NCBI GenBank assembly: GCA_016296565.1
Contig: JAEDJB010000012.1
Span: forward strand, 1 to 23,671
Reading direction: 5' to 3'
Source of the DNA: Oscillospiraceae bacterium
GTDB taxonomy: Bacteria; Bacillota; Clostridia; Oscillospirales; Oscillospiraceae
DNA length: 23,671 nt
The position numbers and the translations under genes are program-made. Below the pieces are notes generated by a model. The model made no database searches, had not been told where the DNA came from, and saw only the letters and a list, made by a program, of their open reading frames with translations. Every line of letters begins with the position of its first letter. Positions within the stretch are counted from its first letter, which is position 1. This document shows positions 1 to 6,652 of the stretch, piece by piece.

Positions 1-22
1 CACACAGGAGCGCCGGGGTTTT

Positions 23-685
23 TCATACAATGGGTGTGTCCGACAGCAGCACCCGTACAGTGCCGGAGAGGGTACCGTCGGGGGTGTCGAAGGCGACGGA
101 ATGGGGGCCAAGGCGGGGGTCATTGACCACAAAAACCCGGGTTTCCCCGGCGGGAACCACAAAGGTGTGGGGCGGCTGGTACTCGCTATATCGGACAACA
201 ATGTTGGTGCGTGCTGCGCCGGTGTTTTCCAGTATGATCAGGTAAGCTGCCATTTCCCGGGGCTGCTCCCAGTCAACATCGCCGTAAGAGAAAGTCTCGT
301 TTGCAGCAAAGCAATAGTTCTCCTGTAAGATTGCTTCCGTGTACCGTGCGGCATCGGGGAAGAAAGTATCCGTCTCCGGCACGTTCCACAGGGAAAACGC
401 GCCGAACCCCACCGCGCACACCACCAGAACCGCGCAGACGCCAAGGGTCAGCTTCTTCCACAGGGGAACCGGTTGGGGGAGTTCTATGGTTTGCAGCAGG
501 GACTGGGCAAAGAGCTCCGGTGGACCGAATGCTTCCACCAGGTCCTCAAAGCTGGGGTCGGGGATATCCTCCAGCAAAGGGGCCAGGGACTGGGCGAAGG
601 CCGCCGAGACCCGCTTCCGCAGGCGCGCTCCCCGGAGATTCCCTGTCAGCTCCCGCTCATAGCGGCGAATATTAGGGTTGCTCAT
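23..685 (-). CDS. PadR-linked membrane protein with HAAS/DUF1700-like N-terminus
   Basis: This 220-residue protein starts with a charged helical region (residues 1-65) that resembles the HAAS/DUF1700-type domains usually encoded next to PadR regulators. One membrane segment follows at about residues 77-100 (KLTLGVCAVLVVCAVGFGAF), and the rest (about 105-220) is a probable extracytoplasmic beta-rich domain of unknown function. Its ATG overlaps the stop of the upstream PadR gene in an ATGA, so the two are translationally coupled. By analogy with PadR-HAAS pairs the protein may take part in membrane-stress or signal sensing controlled by PadR; that is inference. Bases 1-22 to its left end in a GC-rich arm followed by five T on the plus strand and may be half of a terminator cut by the window edge. 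Confidence 0.85.
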   Translation of the reverse strand: MSNPNIRRYERELTGNLRGARLRKRVSAAFAQSLAPLLEDIPDPSFEDLVEAFGPPELFAQSLLQTIELPQPVPLWKKLTLGVCAVLVVCAVGFGAFSLWNVPETDTFFPDAARYTEAILQENYCFAANETFSYGDVDWEQPREMAAYLIILENTGAARTNIVVRYSEYQPPHTFVVPAGETRVFVVNDPRLGPHSVAFDTPDGTLSGTVRVLLSDTPIV

Positions 686-1053
686 GGCGCGTCACCTCCC
701 GACAAAATGTCGTTGACCCCTTGGAAGAAGAGACGGTAGGTCTCCAGCATATCCTGAAGATGGGCCCGCCCTTCCTCGGTGATCTGATAATACTGCCGCA
801 GCCGCCCGTCCGGGGCGGTTTTCTTTTTGGTTTCGGTCAGGTACCCCGCCTGGGTGATGCGGTAGATGGCCGCGTAGGGAAAGACGATGGAGAGGACCCC
901 ATGGCTGCGGGCCTTTAAAATGTCCGCCAGCTCCCCGATGTAGTGCTCCTCCTGGGAAAAGAGAAAGAGGATCAGCAGCTCGGTGAGGGCTTTTTTCAGG
1001 TTGTCCTCCAACCCGCCGGCCCGGCGGAGGGTCGGGTCTTCGCTGTGCTTCAC
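682..1053 (-). CDS. PadR family transcriptional regulator
   Basis: This is a 123-residue winged-helix regulator of the PadR family. The PadR signature is visible: ALTELLILFLFSQEEHYIGELADIL in the recognition region, the wing (AAIYRITQAGYL ... ETKKKTAPDGRLRQYYQITEEGRAHL), and a C-terminal helix for dimerisation. I place the start at a GTG (1053) because AGGTGG lies 8 bases upstream of it. A promoter at 1091-1119 would begin transcription downstream of the farther ATG at 1119, which rules that longer start out. The gene is first in a two-gene operon with the HAAS-like membrane protein. PadR proteins usually repress their own operon. The effector is unknown. Confidence 0.88.
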   Translation of the reverse strand: MKHSEDPTLRRAGGLEDNLKKALTELLILFLFSQEEHYIGELADILKARSHGVLSIVFPYAAIYRITQAGYLTETKKKTAPDGRLRQYYQITEEGRAHLQDMLETYRLFFQGVNDILSGGDAP

Positions 1054-1090
1054 TGGTGTTCCCACCTTTTCTGCCCGGTTTCGTGCTTTT

Positions 1091-1119
1091 ACTATACCAC
1101 GAGCAGTCAGAGGAAACAA
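1091..1119 (-). promoter_or_regulatory. Promoter of the padR operon
   Basis: On the minus strand TTGTTT (-35) and TATAGT (-10, preceded by TGG) are separated by 17 bases. The predicted start lies about 30 bases before the GTG start codon. The site is divergent from the promoter at 1149-1177. Confidence 0.55.
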
Positions 1120-1148
1120 GAATGTTTTTTAAAGAATAATTTCTTGTA

Positions 1149-1177
1149 TTGACAAAATATCGAGGGTGTGTTACGAT
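1149..1177 (+). promoter_or_regulatory. Promoter of the small membrane protein/lipoprotein cluster
   Basis: A perfect TTGACA -35 is followed 17 bases later by TACGAT. Transcription should begin near 1184 and run into the genes from 1304 onward. Confidence 0.6.
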
Positions 1178-1201
1178 CTGAATATACAAAAGGACGGGAA
1201 A

Positions 1202-1270
1202 ATGGAAACGAAAATTGTGCGTTTTGCGCAGAGAAGAAAAACCTTGGACCGGACTGGACTGCCCCTGTAA
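1202..1270 (+). CDS. Candidate 22-residue leader peptide
   Basis: A short frame starts with ATG at 1202, about 18 bases after the predicted transcription start, behind AGGACGGG. It encodes 22 residues rich in Lys and Arg (starting METKIVRF and ending TGLPL). It could be a leader peptide or a chance frame. Nothing recognisable is encoded, and the call rests only on its position and ribosome site. Confidence 0.25.
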   Translation: METKIVRFAQRRKTLDRTGLPL

Positions 1271-1303
1271 ACGCACGATTTCGCATCAGAAAGGATGGGT
1301 TTT

Positions 1304-1573
1304 ATGCTGCTGACGGTGATTCTGTATGCCTTCCTGCTGATCCTGCCGGCTGCCTTCGGCGCGTGGACTCGCTTTTCCCTGCGAGGGGCCCGGCGGGCTT
1401 CCTGGTGCACCGGGGTCTGCGTGCTGATAGCGGTCGGGGTGTGGCTGGCCGTGCGGTTTGTGCCCAGCTATGGAAGTGAAGTCGGCGGGATTCTGAGGAT
1501 GATCTTCACGGCCCTTGCCGCCGGGATGCTCGTGATGGAAGGGTATCTGTCCGTCAAGAAGCTGCGGCCGTGA
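1304..1573 (+). CDS. Small integral membrane protein, unknown
   Basis: This 89-residue protein has about three hydrophobic segments: residues 1-19 (MLLTVILYAFLLILPAAFG), about 33-52 (CTGVCVLIAVGVWLAVRFV) and about 62-80. It has no motif that I recognise. The ATG at 1304 is preferred over the in-frame ATG at 1295 because AAAGG at 1290-1294 is 9 bases from 1304 but abuts 1295. It is the first substantial gene after the promoter at 1149-1177 and is followed 24 bases later by another tiny membrane protein, so the two probably form an operon. Confidence 0.6.
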   Translation: MLLTVILYAFLLILPAAFGAWTRFSLRGARRASWCTGVCVLIAVGVWLAVRFVPSYGSEVGGILRMIFTALAAGMLVMEGYLSVKKLRP

Positions 1574-1597
1574 GGGACCTGTCAGGTGTGGATGAAC

Positions 1598-1819
1598 ATG
1601 ACGAAGCTTAGAAAACTTCTTTTGCTGCTGCTCATCTGGGACGGGGTCTATGGGGCCCTGGTCATCCTTGAGCTTTGTGGAATCAGGCTTTCGTGGCTGG
1701 CTTCTGACTCGCCGGAACCGATGCGCTTGGTTTCCGCCGTTCTGATTGGGATTGCCCTGGTGATTGCCCTGGCCGGTGAAAGAAACCGCCAAAACCACGA
1801 ACCAGAGGACGTTCCGTGA
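1598..1819 (+). CDS. Small two-segment membrane protein, unknown
   Basis: This 73-residue protein has two hydrophobic helices: residues 8-27 (LLLLLLIWDGVYGALVILEL) and about 44-60 (LVSAVLIGIALVIALAG). It ends in a short charged tail (ERNRQNHEPEDVP). The ATG at 1598 is chosen because CAGGTG lies about 9 bases upstream; in-frame GTG (1586) and ATG (1592) sit too close to that site. It follows the 1304 gene in the same direction and was probably acquired or evolved as a pair with it. No function can be assigned from the sequence. Confidence 0.55.
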   Translation: MTKLRKLLLLLLIWDGVYGALVILELCGIRLSWLASDSPEPMRLVSAVLIGIALVIALAGERNRQNHEPEDVP

Positions 1820-1840
1820 CTTGTGACGGACAGGAAACCC

Positions 1841-1930
1841 AACACCCCCGTAGGGGCGAACTGTGTTCGCCCGCCAGCGGGGCGGTGAACCAACCGGTTC
1901 CCGGCGGGAGCAAGCCCCCGCCCTACCCAC
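1841..1930. repeat. Dispersed GC-rich hairpin repeat, copy 1
   Basis: The stretch holds a hairpin GGGCGAAC-TGT-GTTCGCCC and then a second GGCGGG/CCCGCC stem. Bases 1900-1929 recur perfectly, in reverse complement, at 6623-6652. This style of intergenic repeat (GTAGGGGCG... then a self-complementary arm) is common, from memory, in Oscillospiraceae genomes. It sits between the small membrane protein and the lipoprotein. Confidence 0.75.
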
Positions 1931-1966
1931 ACAGACACACCGCTGCGAAAGAAAGGAGAACAGACC

Positions 1967-2494
1967 ATGAAACGAATCTTCTGGAAACGCCGGAGCGCGC
2001 TGACCCTGGCGCTGCTTTTTGCCCTGCTGACCCTGTCCGCCTGCGGCGGGCAGACCACCCAGACGGAACCCCAGGAGCCGGAGACCCTGGACATGGGGGC
2101 CTACACCCTCTCCCTTCCCTCGTCCGTCACGGCGGAGAAGCAGGCGGATGGCACCCTCGCTCTGCTTTATGAAGGAGAACCCGCCGGCGGAGTTATGACC
2201 GTAGACTTTCCCGACGCGGATGCCCTGATCCAGGCGTGGACCGTGGAGTACAACGAAGCGATAGAAAAGGACCTGGACCAGCTCCTGCTCCAGGCAGCCG
2301 GGGACACTGAGACGGACCACATGTTTGGCTGCGGAGACGGCGTGCTGGACCTCTCCTTCACGACGGAGGAAACCAGCCAGAAGCACTTCTTCTATCCAAA
2401 GGGCGACTTGTTCTACGACCTGTGGGTTTATGAAGGGGTCTTTCCCGCAGAGGTAGAGTCTGCATTGCTGGATAGCTTTGCTCTTCAGGATTGA
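1967..2494 (+). CDS. Lipoprotein of unknown function
   Basis: This 175-residue protein has a lipoprotein signal: a basic start (MKRIFWKRRSAL), a hydrophobic core and the lipobox LSAC with the lipidated Cys at residue 27. After a Thr/Glu/Pro linker, the mature part (about 40-175) looks like one compact alpha/beta domain. It resembles DcrB/PsbP-like folds that begin with a LPSSV-type segment and end in a helix before the stop, but I cannot prove the family. Ribosome site AAAGGAG is 10 bases before the ATG. It is last in the 1149-driven cluster, though the repeat at 1841-1930 separates it from the membrane genes and it may have its own promoter. Confidence 0.85.
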   Translation: MKRIFWKRRSALTLALLFALLTLSACGGQTTQTEPQEPETLDMGAYTLSLPSSVTAEKQADGTLALLYEGEPAGGVMTVDFPDADALIQAWTVEYNEAIEKDLDQLLLQAAGDTETDHMFGCGDGVLDLSFTTEETSQKHFFYPKGDLFYDLWVYEGVFPAEVESALLDSFALQD

Positions 2495-2602
2495 ACCGCC
2501 TGAAAACCGCTGTGTCTGGCACAGAGATCATGCCGCTGGTGACGTATCAATATCTTAATGTTGATTAAACTGCTCTAGCTATTGGGGGGTCGAGATAACA
2601 TC

Positions 2603-2830
2603 ATGAGAAAGATAAAACATACCGAATATGTTTTTCTGATTGTAGGGCTGATTCTTGTCATGGGGGCGCCGTATTTACCAGATGTGTTTTTTGACATTAT
2701 CCAACTCCTCTATGACGACAATTACAAGACCATGCGTTTCTATGAATTGATTCCGTCCCTCCGGCTGGGAGGAATGATGTTGTTTGCTTGGGGAGCTGTA
2801 AACGCACTAAAAAGGAGAAATACAAAATGA
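2603..2830 (+). CDS. Small membrane protein in AT-rich island
   Basis: This 75-residue protein has two hydrophobic segments, about 11-28 (VFLIVGLILVMGAPYLPD) and 56-68 (LGGMMLFAWGAVNAL), and a basic C-terminus. The ATG at 2603 is preferred to the TTG at 2582, although its ribosome site (GGGGGG, 13 bases away) is poor. Its stop overlaps the start of the next gene in ATGA, so the two are coupled. Base composition is visibly AT-richer than the flanks, with AAA, TTT and TAT codons instead of the GC-ending codons of neighbours. That suggests acquisition from another source. No family is recognised. Confidence 0.65.
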   Translation: MRKIKHTEYVFLIVGLILVMGAPYLPDVFFDIIQLLYDDNYKTMRFYELIPSLRLGGMMLFAWGAVNALKRRNTK

Positions 2831-3477
2831 AACGATATATGAAAATTATTGGAGCTGCTTTGATGACTATCATGTGCTTTGTTGTACCAGCCATGGCAGC
2901 TGGGGGTGATGCTGTTGTTGCTGATGGATCCATTTCTCTTTCAAATGTTGAGAGTGACCCTGATGTAACTGTGAGCAATGCCATGTCATTTTCAGAAATG
3001 GTTGAAAGATATGCTGAAAACGCAGGAATTACATATCAAGAAGCATTGGATGAATTTCCTAACGTGGCCGCACCCTGTGCGACCTCGACCTATGATATAT
3101 ACTATCGAGTTTTCTCTATTACTTTGAATGTGGATACTAGCTATAAGCCACATCTTGAAATCTTTTGTCAAACTTCTGAAGGAGGACATTTCAGAAATAT
3201 TGATTCAATATATGATGTTCAATTAGTTAGGTCTTACGGGGGTACATCAAAGCAGTTTGATGGCAAGGTTAACGTTTGGCTTAGAAACCACAATAAGATA
3301 GAGTACGTAGTTAACGGAGACTTCTATAATAATGGGACTACAAGCATTACTGCTGGCTTGGGCGGCACGATTAATGTAGGTGAATCGGGAAGCGTGACAT
3401 TTTCTGTTACGGGAGGATTTACAGGTTCCCATTATAAGTACTTCTATAAACACGATACTGTAACATACGGGGGGTGA
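2827..3477 (+). CDS. Secreted protein of unknown function
   Basis: This 216-residue protein has a Sec signal peptide (MKRYMKIIGAALMTIMCFVVPAMAAG) with a likely cleavage after AMA (about residue 25). The mature part has an acidic helical stretch (SFSEMVERYAENAGITYQEALDEFP, about 50-78) and then a Gly/Thr/Ser-rich, beta-looking domain from about 90 to the end. It contains two cysteines (in APCATS and IFCQTS) that could form a disulfide. The start at 2827 has AAGGAG 10 bases upstream and overlaps the preceding stop. The low GC matches its partner gene. I do not recognise the family; a surface or antagonism role would be speculation. Confidence 0.75.
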   Translation: MKRYMKIIGAALMTIMCFVVPAMAAGGDAVVADGSISLSNVESDPDVTVSNAMSFSEMVERYAENAGITYQEALDEFPNVAAPCATSTYDIYYRVFSITLNVDTSYKPHLEIFCQTSEGGHFRNIDSIYDVQLVRSYGGTSKQFDGKVNVWLRNHNKIEYVVNGDFYNNGTTSITAGLGGTINVGESGSVTFSVTGGFTGSHYKYFYKHDTVTYGG

Positions 3478-3788
3478 CTTGAACCGAGCTTGTCCGTTAA
3501 AATCCTTGGGAGGATTATAATTACCCTAAGAAACCAGTACCCTGAAAACATATTATGACTACATATCATTTTTCTCACCAGGAAAAAGCCTGTCCGCCCA
3601 ATGGTTCTCTGGGCAGGGATCGTACAGGTGGTTGTAGTGGTTGTCTGGCTCATTGTGTCCCGGTCGCACTGAGCCTATCCTAGGGGGTTTCCCTTTCTGA
3701 GGCAGTCTCTTATGAGAAGCTTCCTGCTTGGTACAGTGGAAGCGGGATATAAATACTCTTCTTTCGTGAAAGGGAAAACCATCGCATA
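3478..3788 (+). ncRNA. Candidate structured RNA ahead of htpG
   Basis: There is no convincing gene here. A TATAAT at 3516-3521 (no good -35) could start an RNA near 3528. From 3686 the sequence folds: GGTTTCCCTTTC (3686-3697) pairs with GAAAGGGAAAACC (3768-3780) around hairpins TCTC-TTAT-GAGA and GCTTCC/GGAAGC. TCCTGCTT (3722-3729) is exactly complementary to AAGCAGGA (3788-3795), the 5' arm of the following terminator, so an antiterminator is possible. Bases 3601-3672 encode a 23-residue Val-rich hydrophobic peptide with no good ribosome site. No known RNA class was recognised. Confidence 0.4.
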
Positions 3789-3822
3789 AGCAGGAGCGAG
3801 TGTCCCCTCGCTCCTGCTTTTT
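3789..3822 (+). terminator. Intrinsic terminator
   Basis: A 12-bp stem, AGCAGGAGCGAG against CTCGCTCCTGCT with a 6-base loop, is followed by five T. It separates the preceding island and RNA from the htpG promoter. Confidence 0.85.
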
Positions 3823-3887
3823 GAACTCTTGAATTTCAAAAGTTTTAGCACTTCCCTCCGAAAAGTGAAAAAATTTCAAAAAAGGTC

Positions 3888-3916
3888 TTGCATTTTTCTG
3901 CGGACAGTAGCATAAT
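3888..3916 (+). promoter_or_regulatory. htpG promoter
   Basis: TTGCAT and CATAAT are separated by 17 bases. The predicted start near 3923 falls inside the CIRCE operator. Confidence 0.75.
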
Positions 3917-3919
3917 GGG

Positions 3920-3946
3920 TTAGCACTCAAGGAAAAAGAGTGCTAA
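3920..3946. promoter_or_regulatory. CIRCE operator (HrcA binding site)
   Basis: TTAGCACTC-N9-GAGTGCTAA is a perfect match to the CIRCE inverted repeat bound by the heat-shock repressor HrcA. It begins 4 bases after the -10 box, so HrcA should block htpG transcription until heat or misfolded protein titrates GroEL away from HrcA. Confidence 0.95.
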
Positions 3947-3980
3947 CCCTATTCGCTTTTTTGGGAGGCTTACAATAAAA

Positions 3981-5888
3981 ATGGAAAAGAAACAGTTTAA
4001 AGCAGAGTCCCAGCGGCTCATGGATCTGATGATTAATTCCATTTATACCCATAAGGAGATCTTCCTGCGGGAGATCATTTCCAACGCCAGCGACGCCATC
4101 GACAAGCTGGCCTACAAGGCCCTCACCGACGAGAAGGTGGGCCTGAACCGGGAGGACTTCAAAATCGTGGTCACCCCCGACAAGGACGAGCGCACCCTCA
4201 CCGTGTCCGACAACGGCATCGGCATGACCCAGGAGGAGATGGAGAACAACCTGGGCACCATCGCCAAGAGCGGCTCCCTCCAGTTCAAGAAGGAGACCGA
4301 GGACGCCGACGACGCCGAGGTGGACATCATCGGCCAGTTCGGCGTGGGCTTCTACTCCGCCTTCATGGTGGCGGACAAGGTGACTGTTATCTCCAAGGCC
4401 TACGGCGCCGACACCGCCTGGAAGTGGGAGTCCGAGGGCGTGGACGGCTACACCATCGAGCCCTGCGAGAAGGACACCGTGGGTACCGACGTCATCATGC
4501 ACATCAAGGAGAACAGCGACGAGGAGGACTATGACGAGTACATCCGTCCCTACCCCCTGTCCCAGCTGGTGAAGAAGTACTCCGACTACATCCGCTACCC
4601 CATCCGCATGGAGATGGAACACAGCCGCCAGAAGCCCAAGCCCGAGGACGCCGGAGACGACTACAAGCCCGAGTACGAGATGGTCAAGGAGTGGGAGACC
4701 GTCAACTCCATGGTGCCCATCTGGCAGCGGCCCAAGAGCCAGGTCACCCAGGAGGAGTACAACGAGTTCTACAAGTCCAAGTTCGGCGACTGGCAGGACC
4801 CCCTGCTCACCATCCACGTGGCCGCCGAGGGCAACTTCGAGTATAAGGCCCTGCTGTTTATTCCCAGCCAGGTGCCCATGAACTTCTTCACCACCGAGTT
4901 TAAGAAGGGCCTGCAGCTCTACTCCTCCGGGGTCATGATTATGGACCGGTGCCCCGATCTGCTGCCTGACCACTTCAGCTTCGTCCAGGGCATCGTGGAC
5001 ACCCCCGACGTGTCCCTGAACATCTCCCGGGAGATGCTCCAGCACGACCGCCAGCTGAAGGTCATCGCCAACAACATCGAGAAGAAGATCAAGAACGAGC
5101 TGACCAAGCTCATGAAGGACGACCGGGAGAAGTACGAGAAGTTCTGGTCCGCCTTCGGGATGCAGTTTAAGTACTCCCTCATGAACACCTACGGCGGCAA
5201 CCGGGACGTGGTGAAGGACCTGCTGCTGTTCTGGTCCTCCAAGGAGAATAAGCTCACCTCCCTGAAGGAGTACACCGAGCGGATGCCCGAGTCCCAGGAG
5301 AAGATCTACTACGTCTGCGCCGACAGCGTGGAGAACGCCGCCAAGATGCCCCAGGCCGAGCGCGTGCTGAAGGCAGGCTATGAGGTCCTCTACCTGATCG
5401 CCTCTGAGGACGAGATCGTGCTGCAGATGCTGGAGAACTACAACGACAAGCCCTTCATCTCCGTGGCCAGCGACGACGCCCTGCCCATCACTGACGCGGA
5501 AAAGGCCAGCGCCGAGCAGGCGGAGAAGGACCACAAGGAGGTCCTGGACTTTGCCCAGGAGACCCTGAAGGACCAGGTGTCCAAGGTTCGCGTCTCCACC
5601 ATCCTCCAGAGCGGCTCTGTCTGCCTCACCGCCGAGGGCCCCATCTCCCTGGAGATGGAGAAGTACTTCCACAAGATGAGAGGGGACTACCCCATGAAGG
5701 CCCAGCGGGTGCTGGAGCTGAACCCGGAGTCCTCCGCCTTCAAGGCCCTGTGCGAGGCCTACGAGACCGACAAGGACAAGGCCGCCGCCTATGTGGAGAT
5801 CCTGTACAACCAGGCCCTCATCATCGCCGACCTGCCCATCCCCGACCCCGCCCGGTACGCCGAGCTGGTCTGCGGCCTCATGAAGTAA
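3981..5888 (+). CDS. htpG: Chaperone HtpG (bacterial Hsp90)
   Basis: This 635-residue cytosolic ATP-dependent chaperone is close to the usual HtpG length (E. coli 624). The GHKL ATPase is at about 1-220: catalytic Glu31 and Asn35 in LREIISNASDAIDKL, the SDNGIGM motif (Asp77-Gly81), and the lid motif GQFGVGFYSAFMV (119-130). The middle client/ATP-regulating domain has the expected Arg in SLNISREMLQHDRQLK. A C-terminal dimerisation domain follows. GGGAGG is 12 bases before the ATG. It stands alone between terminators, with a promoter and perfect CIRCE, so it is HrcA-regulated here. In Bacillus subtilis htpG is not part of the CIRCE regulon, so this wiring differs. Confidence 0.98.
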   Translation: MEKKQFKAESQRLMDLMINSIYTHKEIFLREIISNASDAIDKLAYKALTDEKVGLNREDFKIVVTPDKDERTLTVSDNGIGMTQEEMENNLGTIAKSGSLQFKKETEDADDAEVDIIGQFGVGFYSAFMVADKVTVISKAYGADTAWKWESEGVDGYTIEPCEKDTVGTDVIMHIKENSDEEDYDEYIRPYPLSQLVKKYSDYIRYPIRMEMEHSRQKPKPEDAGDDYKPEYEMVKEWETVNSMVPIWQRPKSQVTQEEYNEFYKSKFGDWQDPLLTIHVAAEGNFEYKALLFIPSQVPMNFFTTEFKKGLQLYSSGVMIMDRCPDLLPDHFSFVQGIVDTPDVSLNISREMLQHDRQLKVIANNIEKKIKNELTKLMKDDREKYEKFWSAFGMQFKYSLMNTYGGNRDVVKDLLLFWSSKENKLTSLKEYTERMPESQEKIYYVCADSVENAAKMPQAERVLKAGYEVLYLIASEDEIVLQMLENYNDKPFISVASDDALPITDAEKASAEQAEKDHKEVLDFAQETLKDQVSKVRVSTILQSGSVCLTAEGPISLEMEKYFHKMRGDYPMKAQRVLELNPESSAFKALCEAYETDKDKAAAYVEILYNQALIIADLPIPDPARYAELVCGLMK

Positions 5889-5919
5889 TCCCGGCACAAC
5901 AAGCGGTATCTGTAAAACA

Positions 5920-5959
5920 AAAATCCTCCGTATGGCTCTGGCCATACGGAGGATTTTTT
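5920..5959. terminator. Terminator shared by htpG and the nucleotidyltransferase gene
   Basis: A 15-bp stem, AATCCTCCGTATGGC against GCCATACGGAGGATT with loop TCTG nearby, has A-runs on the left and T-runs on the right, so it can stop transcription from both sides. Confidence 0.9.
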
Positions 5960-5972
5960 GTCTGGTTTGAAA

Positions 5973-6596
5973 TTATGAAGCGTCCGACAACTGCCTGAGA
6001 TACCGGACCCACGCGGAAAGAGGCTCCCTGCTCAGCTCCTTCAGCGCCAGGGAATAGAGGCGGAAGGCTTCCGGGTCTGTCTGAGCCACATAGCGGAGGG
6101 CTTTTTTGGGGCCGTAATAGTGCAGGCCTTTCACGTCAAAGTAGATTTCCAGGCTGTCGCACAAAAGCCAGTGCCACCGGTAGTATCCTTCCGCGTCCCC
6201 CCGCAGGGTGCGGGCCAGCATTTTTTCGCACCAGTCCAGCTCCTGCTGGATTTCGTCCGCTGTTTTCAGGGGCGTCTGAGCAATGTAATCCAGTACCCGC
6301 TCTTGCAGCTGGTGGGCGGTTCCAGTCTTGTCCAGGATGATTTTCCCGTCAAAGACCTGAACAAAGTCTTCCGGGTCATAGGCCTTCTGGAACACCTCGG
6401 CAGGGTAGACAAAAACATCGAGAACCGTGCCGCCGATCACGGAGGCATCGTGGGTTTTCTGGTGCTCCGCAATGACCAGTGCGTCAAAATCGCTGTTCTC
6501 GTTGGCGCTGCCGTCCGCAAAGGAGCCATACAGAATGATGGCGGAGGGATCATAGGTGTCAATCAAATAATTCGTAATCGTATCAGTAAGGTTCAT
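5973..6596 (-). CDS. Nucleotidyltransferase-domain protein with HEPN-like C-terminus
   Basis: This 207-residue protein has a polymerase-beta-type nucleotidyltransferase fold at about 1-95. The motif GSFADGSANENSDFD (residues 24-38) gives the Gly-Ser and the paired metal-binding Asp36 and Asp38. The rest (about 100-207) is helical and resembles the HEPN-like tail of kanamycin-type nucleotidyltransferases and of single-chain MNT-HEPN proteins. It probably transfers a nucleotide to a small molecule or protein; the substrate is unknown. Ribosome site AGAGG is 7 bases from the ATG. The CarD-like gene lies 56 bases upstream on the same strand, with a dispersed repeat in the gap. It could also be a one-chain version of an MNT/HEPN toxin-antitoxin pair. 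Confidence 0.85.
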   Translation of the reverse strand: MNLTDTITNYLIDTYDPSAIILYGSFADGSANENSDFDALVIAEHQKTHDASVIGGTVLDVFVYPAEVFQKAYDPEDFVQVFDGKIILDKTGTAHQLQERVLDYIAQTPLKTADEIQQELDWCEKMLARTLRGDAEGYYRWHWLLCDSLEIYFDVKGLHYYGPKKALRYVAQTDPEAFRLYSLALKELSREPLSAWVRYLRQLSDAS

Positions 6597-6622
6597 GGGA
6601 TTCCTCTCTGGTTTTATAAAAA

Positions 6623-6652
6623 TGGGTAGGGCGGGGGCTTGCTCCCGCCGGG
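6623..6652. repeat. Dispersed GC-rich hairpin repeat, copy 2
   Basis: These 30 bases are the exact reverse complement of 1900-1929. They fold on themselves (GGCGGG/CCCGCC) and end directly at the stop codon of the CarD-like gene, between it and the nucleotidyltransferase gene. Confidence 0.85.

Noticed and set aside
682..1119. Longer PadR protein starting at the ATG at 1119
   Set aside because: That start is upstream of the predicted promoter, and the GTG at 1053 has a proper ribosome site.
3927..5945. A 672-codon open frame antisense to htpG
   Set aside because: It is a mirror of the GC-rich htpG codons; the product is a low-complexity Leu/Val/Gly/His string with no domain, and htpG is certain on the other strand.
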